From the NCBI RefSeq assembly GCF_001039355.2, contig NW_019775868.1, forward strand, positions 1 through 64,000: a stretch of DNA of 64,000 nucleotides. The letters run 5' to 3'. Numbering within the stretch: the first letter of the stretch is position 1; every line of letters starts with the position of its first letter. The position numbers and the translations under genes are program-made. The notes under the pieces are model-generated. The model searched no databases. It was not told the origin of the DNA and worked only from the letters and a program-made list of their open reading frames with translations. The stretch is from Lingula anatina. Lineage: Eukaryota > Brachiopoda > Lingulata > Lingulida > Lingulidae. Below are positions 1 through 13,926 of this stretch, one piece after another.

Positions 1-190
1 GCTTGTGACCTATATGAGAGATCTGCTGACGACGGGAAAATGTGAGTTTGCACTCTCTTTGTTGTAGAAATGTAAATCTTATTGAACTAGCTAACCTTGT
101 CCAAGATCTGTGACACGAAGTAGCGTATCAGATATACGGTGAAATGAGAAATCTACAATTAACAAGCCATTTATAGGCTGTATATGAGAT

Positions 191-192
<2 letters not shown>

Positions 193-224
<32 letters not shown>
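193..224. repeat. (CA)n microsatellite
   Basis: Sixteen uninterrupted CA units. Confidence 0.95.
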
Positions 225-227
<3 letters not shown>

Positions 228-2613
228 GAATAAAAGTGCTTGCACAATACATACATTCCTGTAGCGGCTTCCCTGCAATGTCAATCCCCTCTTATTGTGA
301 AAGATTCATTCATCAAAGATTCATCCAAGATTCACTACATAACTTTGCACAGAGCTATCCACCCATCTCTCTCGTAAAATCAAACAGCCCATTGTGACGC
401 ACCTTCTCATTGTTTAATTGATTGAAATCTTACCTTGGTTATATATATACGGGTATACACACTTGACTTTAGTAGCTTAAATCCTATCTTGACTCAAGGC
501 CCGCAGTTTGGCGCTTTGGTGTGCGGGTTTATTAGCCCCTTTCCACTCCCAAGGTGCAAACTTGATGTGGACAATCCACGCAGCACGAGAGAGACGTGTT
601 TTCATCTAACTCCTTCCTCTGTGATGCTGATAATATCTCTGGCGGCTGTGGCAGGTACCCGATGAACGCGCTGATAGCACGCGCTTCTGGTGGTCAAATA
701 ATGAAATAAGTATAGACCTCGAGAGTATCATATGTCTGTCCCACAGGTAATAATGGTCAGGTCTATATTTTAGACTGGCATTAAACGTTGTTTATTACAG
801 GAACTCCATTTTGACCTATTGGTACTTGGGCCTGTTGTTGCGTGTAACGCGCTGCTGACCGATGCTGTGTCCACTCTCGTGTTTAGCTATCTCCCGTGAG
901 GTGACCACTTCTTAAATGGCGACACCACCCACCGTTACGTGCAGATGGTTTATATCCCTTTTAACTTCGGCTTTATTCCGACGGTGGGCGTTTTTATTAC
1001 AATGTGGGCGTAGTCACAGTGTTTCATCAACCTGGGCCATCTCTATTGATGTGCTGGAGGTCATTGGCCACTCCATGTGGTCACGATGTGTGATTTTACC
1101 GACCTTTACTTATATACCGCCTTGCTTTCCTTTATATTGTAATATCAGTGAGTATTACATCAAGAAATAGTTTAGCTTCTTATTGGACTGTCCATTGGCT
1201 GTTGCAGTGAACGGCTTGCCTTTGTTGGAAATCGGCGTGGAATGCACGTCTTACATTTCACCTGTTGGCGGAGGAAAAACCGTCAACAACTCGATCTCTA
1301 TGTCGTGTAGGGTGTCTAAAATGAAATATAGGTTTAATGTAAAAACATATCTATTGATTTAATCGAGATAAATGCTTTCGGAACAGTATTTTTCTAGCAC
1401 GCCATATACTGGCTGTGTAGATTAAAAATAATAACAAGTAACACAGTATCTAACTCGGTGATAATAGCAGTGAGAGCGTGTAATTCCCCACTGGAAAGCC
1501 GATGTAAATTGAATCTATAAGAGCGCTGGTAATAATAGACTCCTCAATAATCACCGAGTAATAACCACCCCCCCCCCCCCCTCATTCTCAGTCTATTCAA
1601 TTTATTAAACTATGCAGACCTGTTCACTCAAAGCCTGACTTAGAACGAGTGTGAATCGAATCACGTCACCAAGTGGGCGTGTTAATTGTTAATAAGGCAG
1701 TAAGTTAAAGCTGCATGGGGGCACCACGGCCTCTGCCCACGGGGGTAAGGGCAGAGAAGAGGGGGGGCGGGGGAGAGTTCCCATGGGTAACACGATATAC
1801 CCCCAGTTGTCTGATATCACAGACAAAGTTTACAAAACTGAAGAATCCGATCCAATAATTTTGTAACAGACTAATATAACTAGCGGATCCATGTCGTAGC
1901 TGTGTTGCTGTTGTGGTTATATGTGCCCTGTAAAGATACACGGTATATAAAGTATATAGCACAATCGCACTGTGTCCAAGCGGGGCTCACACCAACACTG
2001 GGTCAGGTTTACAGTCGCAGTCTCTCAATTAACTTGTGACAGTTTAATTCATTTCTCACTATTATTACATCTAACCGTGAACCGTGGGGGGAAACCAAGC
2101 AATGGAAGGCCATGATCATGAACGCGTTGGGTGGTGCTAAACGGGGATTAGATGGGCTTTTGTGGTTAGAAACAGCACTCACAGCGGCCTGCTTTACAAA
2201 GTGAAGATGTCACAACTTGACTGGAACTTCAGCCCATCAACCGTCCGCCTGTACTCACTGTACTCACTGGCCTGTACTCACGTCTCTTAATAAGGTCACA
2301 AAATTTTTTCATGTGACTGTATGGGGTTCGGTGTTGCTCCGTCTCTTCTCCTCTTCCTCTTCACCGGAACACCCCTTTTTCATCCTCTTCTTCCTTGCAA
2401 GAACAACTTCTCTCAAGATCTTCTCCAGGCATCAGTTCCGTGGTAAATGGAGTCGTTTGCCCTGCAATGTGCGGTAGACCGTGGCCCGGGTCACTCAGAA
2501 GCTGTAACTTACCGCAATATGTGATACCTATACTATGGATATTGCACGCATAAGAGACCTTGAAACCCAATGAAGCAGTGTAACCGTCGACTCTAGGGGC
2601 GTATTCGTACACA

Positions 2614-2812
2614 TTTAGATCGATCTATCCCCGTGGGGAGTCTCACTAGATTACTGTCAGATAATCCGGCTTAAATGTCCGTCCCGCCTGCTACAAGCTG
2701 TAAGGGGGTAATTAACTTTGGTGTCCGCTCGGCTGACAGCTATTTAGCGTGAATCCCCAGGGAGTTAGGTCGATCTAAAGTAGATCGCTCTAATCTCTAG
2801 AAATGGGGTCTA
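2614..2812 (+). mobile_element. MITE family A, copy 1
   Basis: About 200 bp, bounded on the right by AATGGGGTCTA and carrying GATCGATCT near both ends. The interior has GGGGTAATTAAC, and the two arms are imperfect inverted copies, each with a CTGTCAG or CTGACAG box. The same order recurs near 4.1, 14.4, 22.0 and 30.5 kb. It has no coding capacity. The outermost left TIR bases seen in copies 4 and 6 are missing here. Confidence 0.75.
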
Positions 2813-3351
2813 TGGCATGGACCTTACCTGTATTGTCGCGGCTGAGCGAATGGCATTTGGTCCACCTTTTACATTACATTGTACTTTATATGTCAACTCC
2901 ATGACAATTGGCGTGAGATAGAGAGATCAGCACAATGAAAGAAAAATTTGCTTAACTTCACAATATACAACACGATTAAAACATTTGACGTGTCAACCGC
3001 GGAGCAACATTTTGAAAGCGGTTCGGTTTTAGGTCGTTAATAATTAATGCATGTAAGCGCACTGTACCGTAAGTTCAAGAATCTTCTGCCGCGACGGGCG
3101 TATTTTCCTTTTTCTTTAAAACCAGGTTTGTTTGTCAGGTTAACCGCTAACTGCAGTGAAATCCGCGTGCACCTCGTCACTTGGACACTGCTCGGCACTG
3201 TAGTGCATCTCCTGCGTGGTCTTTTGTTCAAGCGATATCTGCTTCTCTCGTGCCTCTGCTAAAACGCAGCATAAAAACGACGGTGAAAAGTGTCACAATA
3301 TACGCGACACATCTCTATGACTGCGTTCCCATTAATTCATCGTACTAGCTG

Positions 3352-3600
3352 GGCCGATCTAACTCCGTGGGGCTTTTCGCTTAAGTGCTTTCAGTGTAGT
3401 TAGCTAAATTGCCTGGCAATCGCCCCTTCAGTAACCGGGGGGGGGGGGGGGGGGGGGAATTGACAGTCGTTAATTACCCCCTAGCAGCTTGAGCAGTCGA
3501 CCCAGACATTTCACACGCTTTCACTGAATGCAAATTAGCGAGAATCCCCATGGAGATATATCGATCCTGTTAGTACGATAGGGTTCTGGGAATGGTCCCC
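3352..3600. mobile_element. Diverged MITE family A-like element with poly-G insert
   Basis: Shares the GATCTAACTCCGTGGGG start, a TTAATTACCCCCTA core and a TCTGGGAATGG right end with family A, but is strongly diverged. A run of about 21 G at 3437-3457 interrupts it. Confidence 0.45.
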
Positions 3601-4052
3601 ATGAGTATCGTTACTTTGTCCTTGCCATGTCATAGATCAGCAAAGTACTGTTGTATTATTTAAGAGTACGACGTGCGTAAGTTGTGATTAATGTACCTTG
3701 CAATGACCCTCACCCATTGTCAGGGGCATCCATATATAGATTAATAAAGCGACCTCATAAACAAGTTCCGGATATCATGGCGAAGGGGGGGGGGTTATTG
3801 GGGTATGGGGGTATGCCTAAACAGAGCAGTGACAAAATACTGGGTGACCCTAATTAAGGACAGTTCCCACTTTCATTTAGCCCTGTTCTGTTATAACAAC
3901 ATAAATTGTTGATATACTTGTCGTGTCAGACTTCCAGCTCACTCAAATCCGGTCCCTTATTCTCCATGAGTCAACCTGTGTATTCTGAATGTAAAGCGAG
4001 GAGAAAACGTGTGTATCTTAGCCTTTGAAATGACCGGCCCCTAACCTAATAC

Positions 4053-4229
4053 TAAGACCCCATTTCCCTGGGGGTTCACGGTAAATAGCTGTCAGCCGGG
4101 CGGACACGAAAGTTAATTACCCCCTTACAGCTTGTAGTGGGCGGGACGGACATTTAAGCCGGATTATCTGACAGTAATCTAGTGAGACTCCCCGCTGGGA
4201 TAGATCGATCTAAAAGCTCTGGGAATACA
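4053..4229 (-). mobile_element. MITE family A, copy 3
   Basis: Inverted relative to copy 1. It starts GACCCCATTTCC and ends AGCTCTGGGAATAC. It lacks the GATCGACCTAACT segment just inside the left TIR, so it carries a small internal deletion. Confidence 0.75.
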
Positions 4230-5103
4230 GCCTTACACTCTGAAGAGTCATCGAGTCGTTTTTTGCAGCGAACGGTACCTTTACTGGTATGTTTTGAGAC
4301 ACTGACAGCTTGACACCCTGTGTCGTGATGACAAGTCTAAAAAAACAGGTGACACGGATTTAACGCATTTATCATATGCAAAAAAAAGCCTCAAGTTGAC
4401 ATGGCATAAGTCCCCTCCTTACCAACCTAACAGAAACACCACAGAAGTCTTCCTCTGACGTCACTCGCCTCTGTACCGTACATGGACTGTGGCAGTATCG
4501 GGGGTGTAAGGATATCTACAGCACCCCCTGGTGGCGTAACTACACTGCGGTGAAGTGCACTGAGTGCAAAAACCGCTGCACAATAAAGCCAGTGTTATGT
4601 TGTTTAATATCGCAATGGGCTCTAGTCCATTCAATTCTAGGTGACACGGAGCGGGAGACGCTGATTTAGTACCTCACTGTTTAAAAGTTATTATGAAGTT
4701 AAATTGGTACAATGAGGTAACCTTTAACGTGGTTTAATAACAGCAAAGGAAATAAATGAATTCGTGACTTTGAATGAGTCACACGGCCTTTATTAACTTG
4801 TCGCTCTCTACTCGCTCCACGGGTTTGATCTCGAGGATCGGTTACTGTAGGTGATATGACACGTGTAGCCACCTGTCTCTCCCTCTGACCTTATTAAACT
4901 CGCGTTCTAAATAAAATCACAGGCACCCGGATGTGGACGCTTGACTGTGGACTCCTTGCGACTGTCAGTTTTGGGCGTCACGGTGGAATGTGGCTGTAGC
5001 CCTAAATAAACACGCACAGCGCTCATCATGTCAGCTCAACTAACTTAAAAGAGGCGGCTATTGCAATCAAGCTTCTAAACTTATTGAAACTTTGTATGTT
5101 TTC

Positions 5104-5246
5104 AGACCCGTAGCCAGGGGGGGTTTGGGGGGGGGTTTCGAAAGAACCGCCCCTTTTGCAGGGAAAAGGTCCACTCATTTGATCTAGGTACATGAAGTTT
5201 TTATGGGAAAAGGTCCACTTTTTCAGAAAAAGAACTACGGGCCAGG
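5104..5246. mobile_element. Degraded TIR element related to the 17.6 and 46.2 kb elements
   Basis: Starts CAGACCCGTAGCCAGG, followed by G-rich runs, and ends with CTACGGGCCAGG. It shares the phrase GGAAAAGGTCCACT with the complete element at 46.2 kb. The arms are rearranged. Confidence 0.5.
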
Positions 5247-7378
5247 TTTTCAGGGCCTCGGACCACGCCCTCTTCCCGTCTGTTATTGTTGCACCCAGCC
5301 CCCCCTCCTCAACCCCCCCCCCCTCAACCCCACCGCCAAAACGTATAAAAGATGGTGCAATAATAAGAGGTGATATTTTGGGACCATTCAGATCGAGAAG
5401 AGCCGAGTGCTAGCTAGGCCGCGACCTAAATATGGCGGACCTACATAAAAGGAAGACCGCTAATCCTGTAATGGGTCTCTCCGCCTCTCACACGCCCCCC
5501 CCCCTCCCCCCCCACCCCAAGCGTTGTCCCTCGACCGGTTGAATTGAGCTGAGATTTAATTACTGTGCCCCTGCAGGGACGACGCGTGGGGACGCACTCT
5601 GTGGGCAGCAAGTATAAAGCGAAGGTGGTCCACGCGGCAGGTGTTGGGCGGTGCCATGAGTACTGCCACAGATACCGTCTACCCGCTGGGCCAGTGTGAC
5701 CTTGTTACCCATCATACAACCTAAACTGACCTCAGTGAACTTGGCTTAACAATTGAATGAATGAGTGAATTAATGGATTTAAAAAACGAATGGAATGATC
5801 TGAAGACGCGTTTGGACAGGGAATCAAAAGTGTCGTCATCCAGCGAGCCAACACTCGGAGGTGTTCAGACGTGGCAGTCTTCAGACCGGAGCCCAGTGGT
5901 CCGAAAGAACACAAGCTGGCCTTCAACTTTGGACCGGGAATACTGTTCCAGCTGGGACTGACATAATTATATATCACGGTGAAGTCAATTGTCCGGTATA
6001 TTCCCTAAAAGATCCATGCATTGTGTTGACAACAGTAGGCCTGATTCTCGGTTGAAAGATGTCCCTGTCTTAACTAACGCATGTCAGCCAGTTTCACACA
6101 CAAAAAAAGGAATTGTCTAGCAAATTGATTTTTATCAAACGATGTGCACCGGCAGAACATTTATTTGTAGGATTAAGAAATAAATAACAGGTGTTTTTAT
6201 TGTACTGTCACCGCTCTTTCACTGCGTCTAAAGACATTGTGTATTTATCTAGAATCTAAAGGAATTACACTTTCTCGGTATGGGTGAATGGTCCGCCCTG
6301 TGGTCATACTTGTCGTGATATTCAGTGTCGGGGTTATAGCACGGGGCGTGGTGCACAAAAGAAACCTGACTCTAATTACAAATGAAAATATGTCTATTTC
6401 AGTTTATTACAAAGCTACGGCATTTCACTGTTACAAAGTCATAATTGTTTTGTAACAATAGCTATAATTTTCGTGATATATAGCTTAAGGCAAACACTTG
6501 TTAACTGCACTACTTAATGGTCAGTGAAGAACACACATTATTTGACCAAAAATAAAAAAGTAAGACTAATTTTTGGGGCGTAAGTTGTTTTGTAAGTCTA
6601 GCCTCTGGTTACCAGCGACAGCTCGAAATGTGCACACACTACAAGGTCAACTGACTTACCTTTCAGACCTTAGCCTTGGCTTGCTGTCTAAGCTTCTACG
6701 GCACACATTAGGTCAAGAAATCAGTTGTTTTTAACTCCTTTCACAAAATTCACAATTTTTTACTTGAAACAAGCAAGTCTGATTGAGTACTTACAATGCG
6801 TGAACTATTTGCAGTCTTAAGAGAGCGTGGCCTTAGAAAAACCACCCACACAGGAAAACTTGACTGCTTGTTGGCCCGCGACCCGTACCTCCCAGTGTTC
6901 TGCTGGCCTCAAGAACCCCAACGTTTAACTCGGTCCTCTCACGAGAAACCTGTAACATTTAGACTTATATAAAAACCAAGCTAAAAAGAGTTCAGTTTAC
7001 ACTGTTAAACAATACCGCTCACGTGACATGCATAGAAATCAACAGTGTTTCTCCTGACGTCTTTGTTAAGTTTGTTTTCTTAACTTAAGGAGACTCAAAC
7101 GACACTCTAGGCACATTATTCAATACATTTCATTTCGTTTACGGTAAAGGTGCATTTACAAAATGAAAAAAAAAACCTTTTAGCCAATTGTGCCTTAGCT
7201 ACGCATGTGTAACTATCAAATACTGTGTTTTCACGCCTGTATGCTGGTATTTGTTCTCTACAGATGGCATTTGTAAAAACTGAATAAGATAATAATAGCA
7301 ATGCCTATGGTGAAATTTCTTTGCGAAAGCGTGTCACAGTAGGAATTGGGCGGCGGCGTCGTCCAAGCATCACATCTC

Positions 7379-7427
7379 ACTCTCTCTTTCTCTCTCTCTT
7401 TCTCTATCTCTCTCATCTCTCTCTCAG

Positions 7428-7479
<52 letters not shown>

Positions 7480-7522
7480 CTCTCTCTCTGTCTTTGTCTC
7501 TTTCTTACTCTCTCTCTCTTTC

Positions 7523-7558
<36 letters not shown>

Positions 7559-7620
7559 CCACACACACACACATACACGCGCGTGCGCGCAAACACACAC
7601 ACACTCACACACACACACAC
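7379..7620. repeat. Compound (CT)n/(CA)n microsatellite
   Basis: About 240 bp of alternating CT and CA blocks. Long open frames through it are repeat artefacts. Confidence 0.95.
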
Positions 7621-8857
7621 AGGAATATTAAACGATGCTCAATTTTTTCAAGTAAGGCCGTCATACAGACAACTGTACAATCGTCCATGGAGAAATTAGG
7701 ATACGAGCCCTATTAAATAGCATGCGAAGGAAATTCCTTGTGATTTTACTGTCCTAAAATCATCGCATAGATGAGACGGTTTAGGTTTTTTAAAATCGTG
7801 GTTTCATAAAATTGACATAGAAATAAATCCCGATTTTATTATATAAAAGGTTCTCTTCTTAAAATTAATTCTCCAGGTTCATTAATTGTGAGAAGAAAGT
7901 GCGAGCATGGTTGCCGAATTGTTGGTCAGATGTAGAAATGCAGCTACTGTTTTTTAAACAAACTATCACTCACTGCAGTCGAAGGTGTTTATTTATTACA
8001 GTAACTCGTTCATTTATTCATACCCGGTCAATAAGACTTCTAGATGTAAGTACCCTGCAGGCAATGCCGAAATGCTTGAACATAAGATCATTAAGGGAAA
8101 TTAAAGGAACACCACATACGAGTTACCAAAATACCATACTCGGCAAAAAATCTTCTTTTAAAAACATTAAAAATTAGAATTAATATCTAAATTAAACGCC
8201 ATGCCAGTAATTAGGACGTCAAACGCTGTGCCACACCTTACAAACCTTCCTTAATAACCATGATGTGATTTACTTCACACATCCTTATTCATATCACGTA
8301 TATACATTTTTTCATTCTCTCATTACGTTTATTCTTGCTTGCTCTTTTTTTTTTATTCTAGCTTGTCAGCAGACATCATATTGAATGCTTCTCTATCTTT
8401 TTATAAGTTGAAATTAAGGCGATAACTTCGTAATTATTCGATGACATTCATGTAATGCACTTTGAGCTTCAAATTCACTATTAATTCTGAAACCTTTTGT
8501 TGGGTAAGTCAAAGTTGTCAAAATATCAAGTTCTGTTATCGTATCAAATCTGAGACAGGGTCAAACGGTTTTCTCCGAAACAAATGTCAGAGAGTGTTGG
8601 TTTCTGTTCTGCTTCATGTTTTTTTAATAGCATATACCAGTCAAGAGAATAAGGACAACCAGATTGGAGAAACAATATAAGAGGCTTTGTGTCTCATACA
8701 GCAATAATCCAATGGAGAAGTATCTGACGACACTCTTGGTGATGATAACATAAAATACCCCACGGTAAAAAATGAAGCAAGTTACGTAATCCAGGGTTCA
8801 ACGACTGCTGTGACTGTTAAACCATAGATACTTTTCTTGTCACTATAGAAGATTTAC

Positions 8858-8884
8858 AAAAAAAAAAAAAAAAAAAAAAAAAAA
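8858..8884. repeat. Poly-A tract
   Basis: Run of about 27 A. A similar run of 24 A lies at 9344-9367 and one of about 31 A at 13345-13375. They may be retroposon tails, but no element body is recognisable beside them. Confidence 0.8.
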
Positions 8885-10864
8885 TGCTCACTTATCCAAT
8901 CACAACAGTAATTCACCCAAATCTAATTTCACATGCAATTTAGGACAACAGGTTTAGAGGTGTGGAACAGCTGTCTGGCATCTAAATTGTCACGCAATCA
9001 GGTGAGAAAGAAAGACAAGGACAAATGTTGTCAAGATCCAAACAAGTTAATAGCATTGAGTCATATCATATTGCAATTGTAGATATTATGTTACACCTCG
9101 GGGCATCCATTATAGCATTAGAGACACTTACAGCAACCAAAATCACGTACACGTATGACTTAATAGGCTTTCTTTTACAGGGAGATCCAAGCAAAACGCT
9201 GAAACGCTATCTTATTTGCACGGTATTTTATTGCCTGGCATTTTGAAATGTAAAAACACTATCCACACAAACATTTTTTTTCCCGTTTTTACAGTTTATA
9301 ATGACACTTAATTTTTTTCGATGGCCACATTGCAGGTCTTTGGAAAAAAAAAAAAAAAAAAAAAAAACCTACTTGCCAACGCTGCGCCTTTGTATTAAAT
9401 CTAAATTAGTAATTTTTTTCTTTGTATTTTATTTGTTAAGTCTACAGAACATATTTCATGAATTATAGACTCGCCTATGATCTGTGTATCATTTCCCAGA
9501 CATTTTTGAAGCTACAGGTCATTTTAATTTCCTTAATGGATTGCTTACTGCTGCTGCGATAATAGAGAAAATGAAATTTGGATATTACAGAGACGACACT
9601 GATCTAATTAACTAATTTCCTGAGTGCGCTCCCATTAGCGTTAGTCAAGTATTAATGCTGTTCAGGCGTTACACCGCACTCAACCTTTCGTAACGCCATA
9701 TTTTTGTCCTTACATCCTTATTCAAATTGCTTAATACAAAGTGTTTTCTGTGTTTTTGACTTAAGCACCGCCGCCAAGCAAGATGTGGCAATTGACTTGT
9801 TCTCCAATCAATGGCTGTTCAATTTCAGTGCATCATCGAAGATGGAATTGATCTTTGGTTCAGAAAAAAAAATGAACGCAAACTGCAGTATCTAAACGCT
9901 GATCGGATATTATACAGGAAAAGCGCCTTGTGTTTCTAACCTATGATTCAACATAACGTCTATATGGAAATGAAAGTGTTGTTTTCATTTCTCTCCTGGG
10001 TAAATGGTATTTTAATCAATGTATCGTGTGTTTTTTCTCTTGATTCCTAATCCTGGTGTAATAAGTATTGATGTCTCAAAGTCTCCATATAACAATATTA
10101 AGTATAGTCTAAGGTTATGTCATTCAAACAAGACCCTGACATTATATATATCAACAGTGAATGAAGATCAAAAATAATCCGTGGAAGTAAACACGAGCTT
10201 TGTGTTAATAGAATTGAAAACTTTATTGCGTCTGTCTGTTTTAGTAATGATCAACCGGCATTGCGACAGAGAAGCTTGTAGCAATGCCTTCTCCTCTGTT
10301 GACGCAACACTTGTAACGTGCCCGCAGCGATCGATCGCAGAGAAAATTTACGACATTATCGAAAATTCCGGTCACTTCATCAGTCAATTTGACATGCCGA
10401 ATACGCTTGGTCGGCCATAGAGGGTGGATTTTTCAGCGAGACCATTAATTGGACGTCCACAAGACGCTCTCTTCCCGGAAATTAACCGCCGCGGAGTGTT
10501 GTCCGACGATAAACGCCGGTATTAGTATGAAAAACCGCAGGCGTGTGGTACTCGAGGAAGAGTAAGGTTAATCAAAACGAAACTGTCACGAGGTGAAGAG
10601 CGTATCTTTTCTGGATCCCAGCATAGCCCTTTTAAAGAGGTGAGTGCCTAAATATCCCATCTGGTGCTAGATTAATTAGTTCTTAAGATAGGATATTCTT
10701 GTAGTTTGCAGATGGCGGTTAATGTTAGCGTCAATGTCATTCTATACATTGTTGTGAACCGTCCAAATTGACTTTCATCTTAATTGATAATTGAACTCTC
10801 GTGAATTAATTTTCATCAACAAAATAACTAATCTAAGGGCTCCAAAATGACCCCAGATCCGAGT

Positions 10865-11200
10865 CAGTTTTCCTTTTCGCGTACACAGAGAAGCATAACA
10901 GAACAACCTCACATCTTCACTGGTTCTTTATCCCGTCATCTACAGGGAATTTATATACTTGCCGCAATGGCTCCAATGGATTTACATCCTAATTGTTGTG
11001 CAATGCTTACAGGCTAGAGTTTCTGAAACTTATTAGATTTTAGCATCCATCTGTGTCAGGTATACCTTCACAGCGAATGCTAATTATTTGTGCAAAACAT
11101 ACCTATAAAAATGATGATAAATATTAATGCGAAACAGAAGCAAATAAGATGACACTTAATTGAATGAGGGTAGGAATCTACATTACGTCACTTACTTTAT
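10865..11200. repeat. Diverged dispersed repeat, copy 1
   Basis: Collinear with 12165-12500. Both contain CCTCACATCTTCA, then TGGCTYCAA-TGATTTAC, TTGTRGTGCAA-CTTAACAGG, and later a TGTCAGG box and a TTGAGGGAGG-like box. No terminal repeats or coding capacity are seen. Confidence 0.55.
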
Positions 11201-11731
11201 ATCAGTTAATATCACTTTGTATTGTACATTTCCTTCATAAAGTCCTTAAAATTCTACTGCTCTGTTGAGATCTTTTTGATTGTATAAAATATACATTAAG
11301 ACAGAATATTTATAGTTAATAGCTTCTGCTTATCTATTTCGCTGACACAACTTGGTTTGTCAAATTTTGGTTATTACTAATTTCACGAAGGTTTGTGAAT
11401 TGAAATTCAGTCCCTTAAGTTGATTACAAAGTTGCCATATTGGGCAAACTATAGAAAATGCCGTTGTCGCAAAAACTGTTCGAATAATACGGCGGAGAAA
11501 GAGGGCTATCAAAAAGCAATTCTATTAATCATGTCTGAGTAAAAGAATCAATACAGGATGGTCTTCCCTGAGATACTTGATAGACATGGATGCTTTTTCC
11601 TCATTAATTTACAACCCCAAGAGATTAAACAACGAATCCAGTTTTAACGGAAATTGCTTGTTGTGATCAACACTTTAAGTCATATATGTTGATAAATGTT
11701 ACGGCACCATGTTAGTGAGGACGGATTGCAT

Positions 11732-11795
11732 CATTTGATATACCTAGCACGGGCCCAGACCGTCATTTGATATACCTAGCACGGGCCCAGACCGT
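11732..11795. repeat. Perfect 32-bp tandem duplication
   Basis: Two identical head-to-tail units, each containing CCTAGCACGGGCCCAGACC. Confidence 0.9.
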
Positions 11796-12164
11796 CATTT
11801 TAACAGAGCACCGTGAGAAGATGAGATTGTAGTTTAATGTCGTTCTTATTGCTTTTTTAATGTCAACACTTTTTGGTCTTAATCGTAGGAAATGATGATA
11901 ATGAATCAGTTTAACATAAAATCGATTTAAACAAAATGAAACGTATATTAAAAGAATTAATTTTTGCCAAGACAGTTCCTTCTCGAGCGCACGTACGTGC
12001 CTCAATCATTTCGTTTTTTAATTTTTTTAAACATCTTCACTGTGGCTATATTATAATCGCAACCCGCACAGCAAAAAAAGACACATTATTTTATTAAGAA
12101 GGTATACTTTAAAATTAACGTTTCCTTCACTCAGAGCAGTAATGACCTAATGGACCTTCGCTTG

Positions 12165-12500
12165 GAGGGATTTTCACTTCACACGCAGAAAGAAACATAA
12201 CATATAACCTCACATCTTCAATTGCAAATCTCTTTACTGTGCATAGTATTCACATTTTATTCACTTTATTAAGTAAAATCCATATGCGAGCCACACTGGC
12301 TTCAAATGATTTACGTACATATTGTAGTGCAACATTAACAGGGGTGGGTTTCCACTTATCACATCTAGATTATACAACTATGTCAGGCAAAAAAAAAAAA
12401 GTATGTAACAAAATATTTTCATAGACAGGAGAAAATTGATGTTGACAAAATATAATTACACATATAGAATTGAGGGAGGTTTCTACACGCTTCCCCTACT
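12165..12500. repeat. Diverged dispersed repeat, copy 2
   Basis: Partner of the repeat at 10865-11200, with shared boxes in the same order and substitutions throughout. Confidence 0.5.
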
Positions 12501-12720
12501 AATATAATATTTTTCATCTCTTTAAATCCATCATGAAAAAACGAAAAGTCATGATATGGTACATACAATATATTACATTTTCTGTTCAACGCATCTAAAT
12601 AGTAATGTCGTAAATTTTATCTAGGTCTGTGATCCTTATTCTTTATGCATAAATCTTACGAATAAAATTTACTTGGGAATAAAATCGTAATAATTATTCG
12701 GGTTAGATACACACACACAA

Positions 12721-12777
<57 letters not shown>
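12721..12777. repeat. (AAT)n microsatellite
   Basis: About nineteen AAT units. Confidence 0.95.
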
Positions 12778-12778
<1 letters not shown>

Positions 12779-13343
12779 TCTCAGGTAACGAGCAGATCTA
12801 TTGAAGAATAACAAATAATATTTCATCTTATTTCTGTATCCACACATATTTAGGCCTTATCAGGAAAAATATTTTCTCTACAATTTTTTTCTGTAAATTT
12901 ACTCCGGCCCTGCGACTTTTCCATCTGAAAATAAAGGGAAAAAATAATAATAACATATACCAAATCACAAAAGTAATCAATGTCTCAATGTTTCTTGATT
13001 AGGGTGGCTAGCTGCTAAACCTCTAAGGTTAATTAAATTTGTTAGAATCGGTATAATGCTATCGGTAGAATAACCTTATCGTATTTTTAAATGAAATATA
13101 TATAAAAAAAAATTCTGCAATCTCTTATCATTTTTATAAAGGCATCATTACACCGAGCTTAAACTAAAGTCGTGTTACTTAATTTCTCGGTTGCAGATCA
13201 GTTTTTGCTCCTTTCTTGTTGATAGTTTACAAAGCAAAAAGAAATAATAAATACACAGAAGATGAATTTAGCGTAGGGTCTCCGCGTTTTCATTATGTAT
13301 ACTTTAAACATTAAAAAGGTCAAATTACCCTGCTCCACTGATA

Positions 13344-13377
<34 letters not shown>

Positions 13378-13926
13378 TTTTCTTCTTCTTCTTTTACAAT
13401 CACGCATTTACAAATATGGCAGAGCAAATATACCCTACTTTAGATACGATGTTTCTATTATTCTGTTACTGAAGTGGTTGTTATGGACATTTATCACGCA
13501 GTTGTATCAGATGAAGTATTAAAGCAATATTAATGTGACAAAAAATGGAATAAATGTTTTAAGACATGAAAAGTATATTAACGTCTCGCCAGACGGTTAT
13601 CCAGTTATCTATCTGTTCCTTATACAGAAATCTACATATATATGAAAAACATGTTCCATTTATTATATTACTTTTAGAACATACCGAAATTCATTCATTT
13701 TATTCATCATAGGGTTCTTAGAGTTCAAAAACTGTAAGCTTGAACAAGATTTGTTTGTTATAAATGTGTGCATGGTATTGGGGACTTTGCTCCATATGCA
13801 TGTATAGATTGAAATGCATTTGCATTCTACTTCAAGTGGAAAAAGGAAATGCAGCTTAGACGAACGCACGACAAGTAAACTATATCAAGAAAGAGCAAAG
13901 CGGTTGACTGCTGACGTCATTTAAAC

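Larger units (their letters stand above)
1..13926. other. Gene-poor left arm, repeats only
   Basis: I find no coding exon here that I can support. Open frames are short, lack recognisable domains, and many run through CT/CA or poly-A tracts. Three MITE copies, a degraded TIR element, several microsatellites and a diverged dispersed repeat pair are listed separately. The first 41 bases could be the end of an exon, since a GTGAGT follows at 42-47, but nothing else supports that. The stretch could be intergenic or the intron of a gene beyond the left edge. Confidence 0.6.

Noticed and set aside
1-41. Possible 3' end of a coding exon before GTGAGT
   Set aside because: Too short, no domain, and no partner exon in the next 13 kb.
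5761-5961. Small charged protein of 66 codons
   Set aside because: Overlapped by frames on both strands, with no homology or exon context I can see.
7258-7716. Open frames over 100 codons on both strands
   Set aside because: They run through CT/CA microsatellite and translate to Ser-Leu-His-Thr repeats.
10181-10420. Frame of 79 codons as a small gene
   Set aside because: No ATG at its start, no recognisable domain and no splice or poly(A) context.
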